From NCBI GenBank assembly GCA_029561955.1, contig JAKQWO010000021.1, positions 21,777-85,776 of the forward strand: DNA of 64,000 bases, read 5' to 3'. This document shows positions 52,467-61,955 of the stretch, piece after piece. The translations under genes and the position numbers were made by a program. Source of the DNA: Candidatus Cloacimonadota bacterium. Lineage in GTDB: Bacteria; Cloacimonadota; Cloacimonadia; Cloacimonadales; Cloacimonadaceae. The stretch's first letter is position 1, and each line of letters starts with the position of its first letter. The notes under the pieces are model-generated. The model saw only the letters and a program-made list of their open reading frames with translations, was not told where the DNA came from and searched no databases.

Positions 52467-53966
52467 ATGCAAAAGCCAAATCAGTTTATCCAACTGCGCT
52501 TGCAAAAGTTGGCGCGGCTGCGTGAAATGGGAGTGGATCCCTATCCGGTTCGTTCCAGCCGCAGCCATAAAATCGGCGCGGTGATCGAAGATAAGGACGC
52601 TCTAATAAGTGAAGGGACGGAGGTCACTTTGGCCGGACGTCTGGTCGCTATGCGACGTCAGGGTAAACTGGGTTTTGGCAATATTGAAGACGATAGTGGC
52701 AAGGTGCAAATCTACGTGCAACGCGATCTCGTGGGTGATGACAACTATGAAGTCTTCAAGCTTTGTGATCCGGGGGATTTTATCCAGATAAGGGGCAGCA
52801 TGTTTCACACCAATAGCGGTGAATACAGCATCAAAGCCCGTGAAGTGACGATGCTGAGCAAAAACATCCGCCCCTTACCTGCTGTCAAAGAAAAGATAGA
52901 CGAAAAGGGCAACGTGATCCGCTATGATGAATTTGCCGATATCGAGCTGAGGTATCGCAAACGCTATCTGGATCTGCTGCTCAATCCCAACCACCGCGAA
53001 GTGTTTATCAAGCGCAGTAAGATCGTGACCGCGGTGCGTAAGTTTCTGGATGAGCGTGGATTTATCGAGGTGGAAACGCCTATTTTGCAGCCGCTTTATG
53101 GAGGCGCAAATGCGAGGCCCTTCATCACGCATCACAACACCTTGGACATCGATCTCTACCTCAGAATCGCCTTGGAGCTGTATCTCAAACGGCTGATCGT
53201 GGGTGGATTTGAGCGCGTGTATGAGCTGGGCAGAAACTTCCGAAACGAAGGCATGGATCGCACTCACAATCCAGAATTTACCATGCTGGAAGTGTATCAG
53301 GCCTATAGCGATCTGGAAGGGATGATGAACCTCACCGAAGGGCTCTTCCACCACTTGGCGGAGGATGTTTTGGGGCAAACCTGCTTCCACTTCCGTGGCT
53401 ATGAAATCCATCTGGACAAGCCCTTTGAAAGAGCTTCCATGACAGACCTTGTCAAGCGTTATGCGGGCATTGATCTCTCGGATATGGATTATGAAAAGGC
53501 TCTGGCTTTCTGCAAAGAAAAGGGCTTGGAGATACCGATGGATGCGCAGGTTGGCAAGCTGATCGCCCTGCTCTTTGATACCTATGTGGAAGAGAACTTG
53601 GTGGAGCCTATCTTTGTGGTAGATTACCCCAAAGAAATCTCACCGCTGGCTAAGGCAAAGCCGGATAATCCGATGTTGGCAGACCGTTTTGAGCTCTTTA
53701 TCGCCGGCGGTGAATTTGCCAATGCCTTCAGCGAGCTCAACGATCCGATCGATCAAAGAGAGCGCTTTGAAGCGCAGGCCGCCCTCAAAGCCAAAGGAGA
53801 TTTGGAAGCCACACCGGTGGACGAGGATTTTTTGGAGGCTCTGGAGTATGGCATGCCGCCTATGGGAGGCTTGGGGATAGGCATAGACAGGCTGGTGATG
53901 CTGCTCAGCGAAAACGATTCGATCAAAGAGGTGATCCTCTTCCCTCAGATGAAGCGGTTGGATTAG
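52467..53966 (+). CDS. lysS: Lysyl-tRNA synthetase, class II
   Basis: Charges tRNA-Lys. 499 residues, normal length. N-terminal anticodon-binding OB domain (EVTLAGRLVAMRRQGKLGFG; DDSGKVQIYV), then the class II core with motif 1 (FIEVETPILQPLYGG), motif 2 (YELGRNFRNEGMDRTHNPEF) and motif 3 (MPPMGGLGIGIDRLVMLL). Directly co-transcribed with rpsA. Closed by a terminator shared with the convergent htrA gene. Confidence 0.97.
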   Translation: MQKPNQFIQLRLQKLARLREMGVDPYPVRSSRSHKIGAVIEDKDALISEGTEVTLAGRLVAMRRQGKLGFGNIEDDSGKVQIYVQRDLVGDDNYEVFKLCDPGDFIQIRGSMFHTNSGEYSIKAREVTMLSKNIRPLPAVKEKIDEKGNVIRYDEFADIELRYRKRYLDLLLNPNHREVFIKRSKIVTAVRKFLDERGFIEVETPILQPLYGGANARPFITHHNTLDIDLYLRIALELYLKRLIVGGFERVYELGRNFRNEGMDRTHNPEFTMLEVYQAYSDLEGMMNLTEGLFHHLAEDVLGQTCFHFRGYEIHLDKPFERASMTDLVKRYAGIDLSDMDYEKALAFCKEKGLEIPMDAQVGKLIALLFDTYVEENLVEPIFVVDYPKEISPLAKAKPDNPMLADRFELFIAGGEFANAFSELNDPIDQRERFEAQAALKAKGDLEATPVDEDFLEALEYGMPPMGGLGIGIDRLVMLLSENDSIKEVILFPQMKRLD

Positions 53967-54051
53967 CCCGAGGCAATCAGTGGGTCTGGTTAAAAGTTTT
54001 TAAATCAAATGAATTAAACAAATCTTCCCCCCTTCATCCTCATCAACGAAA

Positions 54052-54083
54052 AAGGCCGTAGCGCTTGTAAAGACTACGGCCTT
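54052..54083. terminator. Bidirectional terminator between lysS and htrA
   Basis: Perfect 10-bp stem AAGGCCGTAG (54052-54061) and CTACGGCCTT (54074-54083) with a 12-base loop. T-rich on the right (CCCTTTATC) and A-rich on the left (GAAA), so it can serve both converging genes. Confidence 0.85.
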
Positions 54084-54115
54084 CCCTTTATCTGCTTTAA
54101 ATTCAGCGACTAAAA

Positions 54116-55642
54116 CTACTCTTCTTCTTTGGGGCTGTCAAAACGCAAAACCACATACTGATAGTTGTTGTTGCGGTCTTTGATATACAGGGTGATGGTG
54201 CTGCGATCAGCCTTGCTCATGGCGTCGATCTGGCCATCCAAAGTGAGGCGGAATTCCTCTGGCGTATTCACCGGGAGGTTGTTGATTCTGAGGATCACTT
54301 GACCCACCATCAGTCCTGCTTTGGCAGCGGCGGAACCGGCTTCGATCTTGGTGATCACTATGCCTTCGGTTTCTTTGATATTGAGTCTCTTGGCGGCATC
54401 GCTCGAAACGTCATCCACGGTGATACCATGGCTGAGCTTGATCTCGTCTTTCTTCTCTTCGGCTGCGACTTTATCTTCCGGATAATAGTCCAGCTCGATG
54501 CTGAGATCCATCTCTCGCTGGTCTCTGATCAGCCGCACGGGAACGATGGTTCCGGCTTTGGAGGTTGCGACAGCGATGCGGAATTTAGCCACATTGGGTA
54601 CCTTTTCGCCATTGAATTCCACGATCACGTCTCCAGTCTGAATTCCACCTCTGGCAGCGGGTGAATCCTCTTCCACCTTGGCTACCAAGACACCGCTAAT
54701 CTCTCTGAGATCAAAGGCTTCCATCAGGTCGGCAGTGATCTCCTGAGGCGAAATGCCCAAGTAGGCTCGCGTGACCTTGCCGGTGGCGACCAGATCGTCT
54801 ACCACACGCTTAGCCAGGTTGATAGGGATAGCAAAGCCGATACCGATATTTCCGCCGCTGGTGCTGGTGATGGCGGCGTTGATGCCTATCACTTCACCGT
54901 CGATATTGAGCAGAGGGCCACCGCTGTTGCCTGGATTGATGGCGGCATCGGTCTGAATATAGTCTTGATAGATGGGTGAGCCGGCACCGAAATTGAGGTT
55001 GGAGCGACCCACAGCCGAGATCACACCCAAGGTCACGGTGCGGTCTAAACCGACGTCTCCAAAGGGATTGCCGATGGCGATCGCCCATTCTCCGATCTCC
55101 AGATCGCTGGAATTGCCCAGAGGAGCGACCGTGATCTCGTCTTCAGACTTGACCTTGATCTTGATCACAGCGACATCTGTATTGGGGTCCAAGCCCACCA
55201 CTTCCGCTGTGTAGCTGATCTTATCCGCCAAAGTGACCGTGATGGTGCCGGATTTGCCCTGCTCCACCACGTGGTTGTTGGTCATGATATAGGCCTCATA
55301 GGTTTGAGGGTTAAAATCATATATAAAGCCGCTTCCCATGGAAGTTACAGGCCGCTGCTGCGTGCGGGGTTGCTCCGGGAAAAAGTAGCGGAAAAAAGGA
55401 TCGTCAAAAAACTGGTTCATCGGACTTCTTACGGTGATCTTGGCTTCCACCTTGATCTGCACGACAGCTTCACGGACAGCTCTAACCACCTCCACAACGG
55501 GGTTTTGCGCAGGCTTGATCATCTGAGAGCTGGGGCTTTTGTGCAGATCCGTAGGCTTTTGTAGGGTTTTATCCGCCGCACTGGCACAGGAAAAAAGCAG
55601 TACCATCAGCATAAGCGGGATAAGACGTTTGCTGAAATTCAT
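54116..55642 (-). CDS. HtrA/DegP-family periplasmic serine protease, probable lipoprotein
   Basis: 508 residues, ATG 55642 behind AAGGAG. The signal peptide ends in a lipobox-like LLFSC with Cys19, so it is probably membrane-anchored by lipid, unlike free DegP. Trypsin-like domain: His in NNHVVEQG, Asp in PNTDVAVIKI, Ser in NPGNSGGPLL. Two PDZ domains follow (about residues 300-385 and 405-500; GVLVAKVEEDSPAARGGI; VVLRFDSPKEEE at the very end). Functions in quality control of envelope proteins, which fits the many large exported proteins here. Divergent from recG. Confidence 0.93.
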   Translation of the reverse strand: MNFSKRLIPLMLMVLLFSCASAADKTLQKPTDLHKSPSSQMIKPAQNPVVEVVRAVREAVVQIKVEAKITVRSPMNQFFDDPFFRYFFPEQPRTQQRPVTSMGSGFIYDFNPQTYEAYIMTNNHVVEQGKSGTITVTLADKISYTAEVVGLDPNTDVAVIKIKVKSEDEITVAPLGNSSDLEIGEWAIAIGNPFGDVGLDRTVTLGVISAVGRSNLNFGAGSPIYQDYIQTDAAINPGNSGGPLLNIDGEVIGINAAITSTSGGNIGIGFAIPINLAKRVVDDLVATGKVTRAYLGISPQEITADLMEAFDLREISGVLVAKVEEDSPAARGGIQTGDVIVEFNGEKVPNVAKFRIAVATSKAGTIVPVRLIRDQREMDLSIELDYYPEDKVAAEEKKDEIKLSHGITVDDVSSDAAKRLNIKETEGIVITKIEAGSAAAKAGLMVGQVILRINNLPVNTPEEFRLTLDGQIDAMSKADRSTITLYIKDRNNNYQYVVLRFDSPKEEE

Positions 55643-55803
55643 AGTGTTAACTCCTTAGTGTATAAGTTGATTTCATCTTTCAATAGATATACAACGCAGA
55701 AACAGCTTTCCTGCATAGATGCTATATTTGTGATGATAAACTAACCGAGAACAGGCCAAATGGCAAGGAAAAAGTGAACCCACTCAGAAACTGAGGGTCT
55801 TTC

Positions 55804-55832
55804 TTGACAAATATCAGCATCTTAAATACCGT
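55804..55832 (+). promoter_or_regulatory. Promoter placed for a leaderless recG mRNA
   Basis: TTGACA (55804-55809), a 17-bp spacer, then TACCGT (55827-55832), six bases, then ATG at 55839. The expected transcript start falls on the A of the start codon. Confidence 0.6.
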
Positions 55833-55838
55833 GCGCCC

Positions 55839-57938
55839 ATGGAGAAAATCAAGACGGGATACAGCAAAGACACCAGCACACCGGTGAAGTTCCTCAAAGG
55901 AGTTGGGGAAGCGAGAGCACGTATGCTCGCCAAATTGGGGATAAAACGGGTGATCGACCTGATGGAACACCTCCCCAGAGACTACATCAGCCGGGAGATA
56001 AACCCCGCTCTGCATGAGGTTCAACCGGGTGATCATCTGGCCTTTTCCGCCAATATCTCCTGGGTGGATAGCCGCCCCACCAAAGGCGGCAAGAAGATGG
56101 TCAATGTAGGGCTCAATGACGGGTTTAACACCTTGGTCTGCACTTGGTTCCACTTCCCTGCCTGGTATGAAAAGGTGCTAAAGCCGGGGCAAAGCATCTG
56201 GGTCAACGGCGTGGTCAACGAATTCAACCGCCAATTGCAGATGCTGCATCCGGAGATTGAGCTGATCAGCGATGAGGAGGACACGGATTTCTGGAAGGCA
56301 CGCAACCGCTTGCCCCTCTATCCCCTCACGGCAAATCTCACCCAGAAACAGATGCGCAACCTCGTCTATAATGCTTTCGAGGGCTATGCGCAACACATCC
56401 AGGAAAACCTGCCGCCCAAACTGATTGAGAAACATGGCTTTAGAGATAGAAAGACGGCGTTGCAACTGATGCACTTCGGCCTCGATCCAGACTTGATCAA
56501 CCAAGCCAAGCAGCGCTTTGCCTATGAGGAATTTTTCTTCATCCAACTGCTCTGGGCGCGGCATAAATACTACCACAAGACCCAGGTGCAGGGCATCCAG
56601 TTCATCAATAAAAAGCAGCATACCACCGCTTTGAAACACAAGCTTCCCTTTACGCTCACCGCTGCGCAGGCGAGGGTAATCACCGAAATCTTCGCAGATA
56701 TGTGTTCCGAAAAGCAGATGACGCGCTTGGTGCAGGGCGATGTAGGTTCCGGCAAGACGGTAGTGACGCTTTTTGCCATGCTCTTGGCGGTGGAAAACGG
56801 CTTCCAGGCTGCTTTGATGGCACCTACGGAAATCCTGGCGGAGCAGCATTATGCCACAATAACCAAGCTGTTGGATGGCATGGAGATTAAGGTCTGCCTG
56901 CTCAAAGGCGGTAGCTACAAAGGCAAGGCGCAAGATTTGGAAGACATCGCCAGCGGGCATTCTCAGCTCATCATCGGCACGCACGCACTCATCCAAGCTA
57001 AGGTCAAATACCACTCCTTGGGCTTTGTGGCGGTGGATGAGCAGCATCGCTTTGGCGTTCAACAAAGAGCCAACCTCGCCAAGAAGGACAAGCATCCGGA
57101 CATCCTCTACCTCTCCGCCACGCCCATCCCCCGCTCCCTGTCAATGACCGTGTATGGAGACTTGGAGGTGAGCATCATAGACGAACTTCCGCCCACGCGC
57201 AAGGCAGTGCTCACCTTAGTGCGGAGTAACCGTAAGATTGATCTGGTGTGGGAAGATGTGCGTAACCAGTTGCAGCAGAAGAGACAAGCCTATGTGGTGT
57301 GTCCTTTGGTGGAGGAAAGTGACAAAGTAGACCTTCTGGATGCGCAGAGGTTGCACGAACACCTTAGCACGCAGGTGTTTAGGGAGTTCAAATGTGAGCT
57401 CATCCACGGACGCATGCCTGCGGCAGAGAAGGACGAGATCATGAGGCGCTTCAAACAAGGCGAGATCGACCTGTTGGTGAGCACCACGGTGATCGAAGTG
57501 GGCGTGGATGTGCCCAACGCTACGGTGATGGTGATCGAGCATGCAGAGCGCTTTGGCCTCGCTCAGTTGCATCAGCTCAGGGGCAGAGTGGGACGTGGAG
57601 CTCATCAGGCCTATTGCTACCTGATCGAGCATCAGCCCATCTCCAAGATCGCAGCGCAGAGGTTGCACACCATGGTGAGCAGCACGGATGGCTTTGTCAT
57701 CGCTGAAAAGGATCTGGAACTACGTGGCCCGGGCGAATTCTTCGGCACAGAGCAAGCCGGACTGCCTGCCTTCCGTTTTGCCAATCTCATTACCGACCAA
57801 CCCATCCTGAAGAAAGCCAAACTTGACGCCTTTAAAATCATCGCAATTGATCCCGAGCTAAAGGCAGAAGAACACCAGGTTTTAAAAGAACTTATAAAAG
57901 GTGATCTTCATGAAAGAGAGCAACTTGTCTTGTATTAG
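55839..57938 (+). CDS. recG: ATP-dependent DNA helicase RecG
   Basis: Reverses stalled replication forks and processes Holliday-type junctions. 699 residues, normal length. N-terminal wedge/OB region (VKFLKGVGEARARMLAKLGI; DLMEHLPRDYI). Helicase motifs: I GDVGSGKTVV, Ia MAPTEILAEQH, II DEQHRFG (DEQH box), III LSATPIPRSL, and V/VI STTVIEVGVDVPNATVMVIE and QLRGRVGRG. The C-terminal RecG motif is DGFVIAEKDLELRGPGEFFG. The ATG at 55839 has no ribosome binding site; promoter spacing indicates leaderless translation. Confidence 0.97.
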   Translation: MEKIKTGYSKDTSTPVKFLKGVGEARARMLAKLGIKRVIDLMEHLPRDYISREINPALHEVQPGDHLAFSANISWVDSRPTKGGKKMVNVGLNDGFNTLVCTWFHFPAWYEKVLKPGQSIWVNGVVNEFNRQLQMLHPEIELISDEEDTDFWKARNRLPLYPLTANLTQKQMRNLVYNAFEGYAQHIQENLPPKLIEKHGFRDRKTALQLMHFGLDPDLINQAKQRFAYEEFFFIQLLWARHKYYHKTQVQGIQFINKKQHTTALKHKLPFTLTAAQARVITEIFADMCSEKQMTRLVQGDVGSGKTVVTLFAMLLAVENGFQAALMAPTEILAEQHYATITKLLDGMEIKVCLLKGGSYKGKAQDLEDIASGHSQLIIGTHALIQAKVKYHSLGFVAVDEQHRFGVQQRANLAKKDKHPDILYLSATPIPRSLSMTVYGDLEVSIIDELPPTRKAVLTLVRSNRKIDLVWEDVRNQLQQKRQAYVVCPLVEESDKVDLLDAQRLHEHLSTQVFREFKCELIHGRMPAAEKDEIMRRFKQGEIDLLVSTTVIEVGVDVPNATVMVIEHAERFGLAQLHQLRGRVGRGAHQAYCYLIEHQPISKIAAQRLHTMVSSTDGFVIAEKDLELRGPGEFFGTEQAGLPAFRFANLITDQPILKKAKLDAFKIIAIDPELKAEEHQVLKELIKGDLHEREQLVLY

Positions 57939-58031
57939 TATCACGCTCCCCTGTAAAAAGTGTTGACTGATTTGCCCTCTCTATGATATTGCTCCGAGAA
58001 ACACAGTATTAAACAATCAAATGAGGTAATT

Positions 58032-61000
58032 ATGAGAAAGCTGATCTTGATAGGCTGTCTGATCATGGCTCTAAGCGCAGTGTTTGCACTTAAGTTTGAT
58101 CCATACTACTTCCAATCAAAGACGATAATAACTGCCTTCACCAAAGAGGCTATCGGAAATGACACTGGAACCATAGAATACACCATGCGTGATGGTGTGG
58201 TGCTCACGGGCATGAAGAGCTTTGACGAGCTCGCCATCAAATATCAAATCGTGGAGCTGAAGCAAATGCACCCCTACGTGAAAGTTCCCACCTGGAACGA
58301 AAATGGAGTGTATCTGCAGAATCTCTACAGAGTTATGCTTGAGAATGATGACAATATTGACGCCGCAGTAGAGGCTTTGAGCAAGGACAAAAACGTCATC
58401 TTTGCCGAGCTGGAAGGCATCAACAGAAGCAAATACACGCCCAATGACCCCATGCTTCAGCAGCAGTATGTCCATCCCCGCATCAACAGCTTTGAAGCTT
58501 GGGACTACACCCTGGGTTCTTACGATGTCAAGGTCTCGATCACAGACTCCGGCGTGAAATGGAACCATCCTGACCTGCGTTCAAATATCTGGATCAACCC
58601 CGCTGAAGCACCCGGAATGAGCATCAACTGGGATGCGGGCACCATCACCGGTGGAGACAATCTGGACGCCGGTGAAGGTGGAGGCAAGAGAGACGACCTC
58701 GTCGGCTGGGACTTTTATGACAATGACAACAACCCCATCCAAAACTTTGTCAGCAACAATCACGGCACACACGTTGCCGGTTGCGCCGGCGCAGTCGGAG
58801 ACAACGAAATCGGAGTGGTGGGCACCTGCCCCATCGTTTCGATCATCAGTTGCAAAGGCGCTCCCTCAAACTCACCTTCACAAGGCATTTCATACGGATA
58901 TGACCAGATCAAATACTCTGCCGAAATCGGAGCAGACGTCATCAATGCCAGTTGGGGCGGCCCCGGTGCGGGAGCCTATCCCAATAGCATCGTAAACTAC
59001 GCTACAGCATTGGGTTCACTGGTGGTGACTGCTGCCGGAAATGATAACATAGAACACAACAACAGCTATCATGACTATCCCGCAGACTGTCTCCAAGCAT
59101 TGTGCGTGGCTTCCACCGGACAAGGCGATGTCAAATCCAGCTTCTCGGATTATGGCGAACCCATAGACATCTGCGCCCCGGGCGAAGGCATCCTCGCCCC
59201 CATCATCAGCAACAACGGCTATGATTCCCTGAGCGGAACATCCATGGCCTCTCCCAACGTGGCGGGAGTAGCAGCTTTGGTGAAATCCATGAATCCAGAC
59301 CTCACACCCATGCAGCTCATGCAACGCCTGATGAACACCTCGGATTATATCTACGACAAAAACCCCTCCTATGTGGACTTGCTCGGCGCCGGAAGGGTCA
59401 ATTCTTATACCGCCCTCATGTATGATAAGATACCTCTCATCACCATTGAAGAGACCATTGTAGAAGAGTATGAAGGCGATGGAGACGGAGTGCCCAACCC
59501 CGGTGATAAAGTCCGCTTGAAAGTGTCTTTGAACAACTACATGAATCCCATGACCGGACTTGCCTGGCGGACGGCTGAAAACCTCACAGCTACCCTGTCG
59601 ACAAACTATCAAGGCATCAACATCATCGAAGCGGATGCCACTTTTGGCACGCTCACTGCCGGCTCATCCCTTTTGAACAACTCCACCCCTTTCATCTTCC
59701 AAGCCGCAGCAAACTTACCCTCAGAGCCTATTCCCTTTGAACTCAACCTGAGCGCAAACCAAGACTCAGATTACCCCTACATAAAGACCATCCCCTTCAC
59801 CGTGAGCCTTTCCAACCATCAAGCCGGTTGGCCTGCTATCACAGGTGGTGCCTCAAATTCCAGCCCCATCATCTGGAATATGGACAACGATCCCGAACCT
59901 GAAATGATCCTCGCCGATCACCAAGGAAACGTCCTCGTGCTCAAGAAAGATGGCAGAACCCAGGTCTCCGGCTTCCCCTTGAATTTGGGCGCAAACGTGA
60001 TGGGCTCACTCGCCATGACCCAATATGGAAACAACGGCCAAAAGGGCTTTGCCGCTTGCTTGCAAAACCATAACATCGCTTTCTTTGATGCCAATGGACA
60101 GATCAAATTTACTGTGCCCGCAGGCGGCTCCTTGCGCAACGGCCCCGTGATCGCATCCCTGAACCAAGATACCAACTCTCAAATCATCTGCGCCACCCAA
60201 AACGGAAATATCGTCGTTCTGGATATCCAAGGCAACCCCTGGCCAAACTTCCCGGCAAGCGTGGGCGGAGCAATCTTGGCACCTCCAGCTATTGCTGACC
60301 TCAACAACGATGGCCACAGCGAAATCATCGTGGCCAACCTCGGTGGACAGTTGCATGCAATCGACAGCCAAACCGGACAAAACATCAGCGGCTTCCCAGT
60401 AACCATGGACGGCGGGACACAAAACCCCATCACCATCGCAAATCTGGATGGCGACCTCTTCCCGGAAATCATTGTTACCACCTCCTCAGCCGGCAAGGTG
60501 CTTGCCTACAACCACGATGGCAGCCTGCACTTTAGCAAGTCTGTGGATGGTGCGATCAGAGGCGGAGCCGTCCTGGCAGATGTCGACAACAGCGGCAGCA
60601 AAAAGATCGTGGTGGTCAGCAATTCCGGCACGGTCTACTTCCTCAATCCCGATGGAACCGATATGCCAAACACACCCGTAAGCACAAACTGCTCCGTGGA
60701 AAGCAGTCCCGTGGTGGCCAGATTTGACGGTGATAACTATGCCGGCGTGATCTTTGGTGACACAAACGGTTTTCTGCACAGCGTAAGAGCTGACGGCACC
60801 GAATCCCCCAACTTCCCCATCAACATCGGTGGAAACCTTAAGGTGAGCGCCGCTCTGGCAGATATTGATTTTGACAACGACTTTGATATCGTGATTCCCA
60901 CCGACCGCGGCTTTACCGTGATCGACATCAAGCGCCCAACACAAAGCTATGAATGGCCTTGCTATATGGGAACTTACAACCGCGCCGGAAACACCTACCA

Positions 61001-61313
61001 ATCCACAAACGAAGATGACCCCGTGTTGCCCGTATTCGATACCGCCCTCAACGGCAACTATCCCAACCCCTTCAACCCCACAACCACCATCAGCTTTAGC
61101 CTCGAAGAGAAAGCTCAAGTATCCCTGACCATCTTCAACCAAAGAGGACAGAAAGTGCGCGAACTACTCAACGAGCAAATGCCCGCCGGCAACCATCACC
61201 TGATTTGGAACGGCACTGATGACAACGGAAACGGCGTTGGCAGCGGCATCTATTATTACAGGATGAAAAGCGGAAAATACTCATCAACTCGCAAAATGAT
61301 CATGATGAAATAG
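58032..61313 (+). CDS. Exported subtilisin-like (S8) protease with beta-propeller repeats and FlgD-like tail
   Basis: 1093 residues, ATG 58032 (GAGG upstream). Signal peptide 1-19 and an inhibitor-like propeptide ~20-140. Catalytic triad: Asp172 (SITDSGVKWNHPD), His244 (NNHGTHVAG) and Ser404 (SGTSMASPNVAG). Residues ~480-600 are an Ig/CARDB-like domain. Residues ~610-980 contain repeated FG-GAP/VCBS-like blades (IADLNNDGHSEIIVANLGGQ; ANLDGDLFPEIIVTTSS; ADVDNSGSKKIVVVSNSG). The tail NGNYPNPFNPTTTISFSLEE...MIMMK completes it. All triad residues are present, so it should be active at the cell surface. Monocistronic with terminator. Confidence 0.94.
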   Translation: MRKLILIGCLIMALSAVFALKFDPYYFQSKTIITAFTKEAIGNDTGTIEYTMRDGVVLTGMKSFDELAIKYQIVELKQMHPYVKVPTWNENGVYLQNLYRVMLENDDNIDAAVEALSKDKNVIFAELEGINRSKYTPNDPMLQQQYVHPRINSFEAWDYTLGSYDVKVSITDSGVKWNHPDLRSNIWINPAEAPGMSINWDAGTITGGDNLDAGEGGGKRDDLVGWDFYDNDNNPIQNFVSNNHGTHVAGCAGAVGDNEIGVVGTCPIVSIISCKGAPSNSPSQGISYGYDQIKYSAEIGADVINASWGGPGAGAYPNSIVNYATALGSLVVTAAGNDNIEHNNSYHDYPADCLQALCVASTGQGDVKSSFSDYGEPIDICAPGEGILAPIISNNGYDSLSGTSMASPNVAGVAALVKSMNPDLTPMQLMQRLMNTSDYIYDKNPSYVDLLGAGRVNSYTALMYDKIPLITIEETIVEEYEGDGDGVPNPGDKVRLKVSLNNYMNPMTGLAWRTAENLTATLSTNYQGINIIEADATFGTLTAGSSLLNNSTPFIFQAAANLPSEPIPFELNLSANQDSDYPYIKTIPFTVSLSNHQAGWPAITGGASNSSPIIWNMDNDPEPEMILADHQGNVLVLKKDGRTQVSGFPLNLGANVMGSLAMTQYGNNGQKGFAACLQNHNIAFFDANGQIKFTVPAGGSLRNGPVIASLNQDTNSQIICATQNGNIVVLDIQGNPWPNFPASVGGAILAPPAIADLNNDGHSEIIVANLGGQLHAIDSQTGQNISGFPVTMDGGTQNPITIANLDGDLFPEIIVTTSSAGKVLAYNHDGSLHFSKSVDGAIRGGAVLADVDNSGSKKIVVVSNSGTVYFLNPDGTDMPNTPVSTNCSVESSPVVARFDGDNYAGVIFGDTNGFLHSVRADGTESPNFPINIGGNLKVSAALADIDFDNDFDIVIPTDRGFTVIDIKRPTQSYEWPCYMGTYNRAGNTYQSTNEDDPVLPVFDTALNGNYPNPFNPTTTISFSLEEKAQVSLTIFNQRGQKVRELLNEQMPAGNHHLIWNGTDDNGNGVGSGIYYYRMKSGKYSSTRKMIMMK

Positions 61314-61336
61314 CTCTCTCCAACTCTCTCATAAAA

Positions 61337-61376
61337 GAAGCTTGCGGACCGCGTTGTCTGCAGGCTTCACTTTTTT
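61337..61376 (+). terminator. Intrinsic terminator after the S8 protease gene
   Basis: Stem GAAGC/GCTTC plus GCGGAC/GTCTGC (61337-61368), then ACTTTTTT. Confidence 0.85.
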
Positions 61377-61408
61377 GCCCTCAAGTATAGCTTTATCCAA
61401 CAGTGTAT

Positions 61409-61510
61409 CTAAGCCAGCAGCACGATCTCGTGATCCTCAAACTTTCCCAACACATAGTCCAGCGGTGCTTTGCCCCGGCTCAAAAGGTAGTTCTTCAGTT
61501 CGCTGTGCAT
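61409..61510 (-). pseudogene. 33-codon reading frame, probable remnant of a larger gene
   Basis: ATG 61510 with GAGGTGAGG upstream gives MHSELKNYLLSRGKAPLDYV and on to FEDHEIVLLA, then a stop. The sequence has the look of a protein N-terminus (helix, then a 'DHEIVLL' strand, as in ChaN-like or esterase-like proteins; tentative) but ends at once. It starts 4 bp after the stop of the 61515 gene, as a real operon member would. Confidence 0.4.
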
Positions 61511-61514
61511 GACC

Positions 61515-61856
61515 TCACCTCAGCAGCTTGAGCAGCCAGGTGGTGAAAAAATAGCAGCCCACCATGAGAGCTGTGGATAGCCCAAAAGCCAGGTAGAAAT
61601 TGAGGTTGCGCTTCAGCAACAGGGGAAAGAGCACGAAGAACAGCAGGGATGGCAACACCAACCAAAATATATCCGTAGACAGCGCTGCGATCTGTTTTGT
61701 ATCTTTGGTCTCCAAATACATCCACAGGATGGCCAGAAAAGAAACCAGAGGCACGGAAGCAAGGATCGCCCCGGCCAAGCTGTTACGCTTGGAGATTTCG
61801 CTTACCAACACGATCAGTCCCGCCGAAATGAGCACCTTGAGCAGATAGTAAAGCAT
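61515..61856 (-). CDS. DUF3147-like small integral membrane protein
   Basis: 113 residues with four hydrophobic spans (about 2-18, 28-46, 64-81 and 88-110), charged loops (SEISKRNSLAG, YLETKDTKQIA), and little else; this matches the DUF3147 layout. ATG 61856 is preceded by GAGGTAAC. Function in the family is unknown. It precedes the 61409 remnant on the same strand. Confidence 0.75.
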   Translation of the reverse strand: MLYYLLKVLISAGLIVLVSEISKRNSLAGAILASVPLVSFLAILWMYLETKDTKQIAALSTDIFWLVLPSLLFFVLFPLLLKRNLNFYLAFGLSTALMVGCYFFTTWLLKLLR

Positions 61857-61955
61857 GTTACCTCCTCGTTACTTACTCTCAGGTATTGAAGCACAAACAC
61901 CCCCATCAGAGCCTCCGGCGGAGACTCTGCCAAAAACCGATAAATCAGGATGCTC

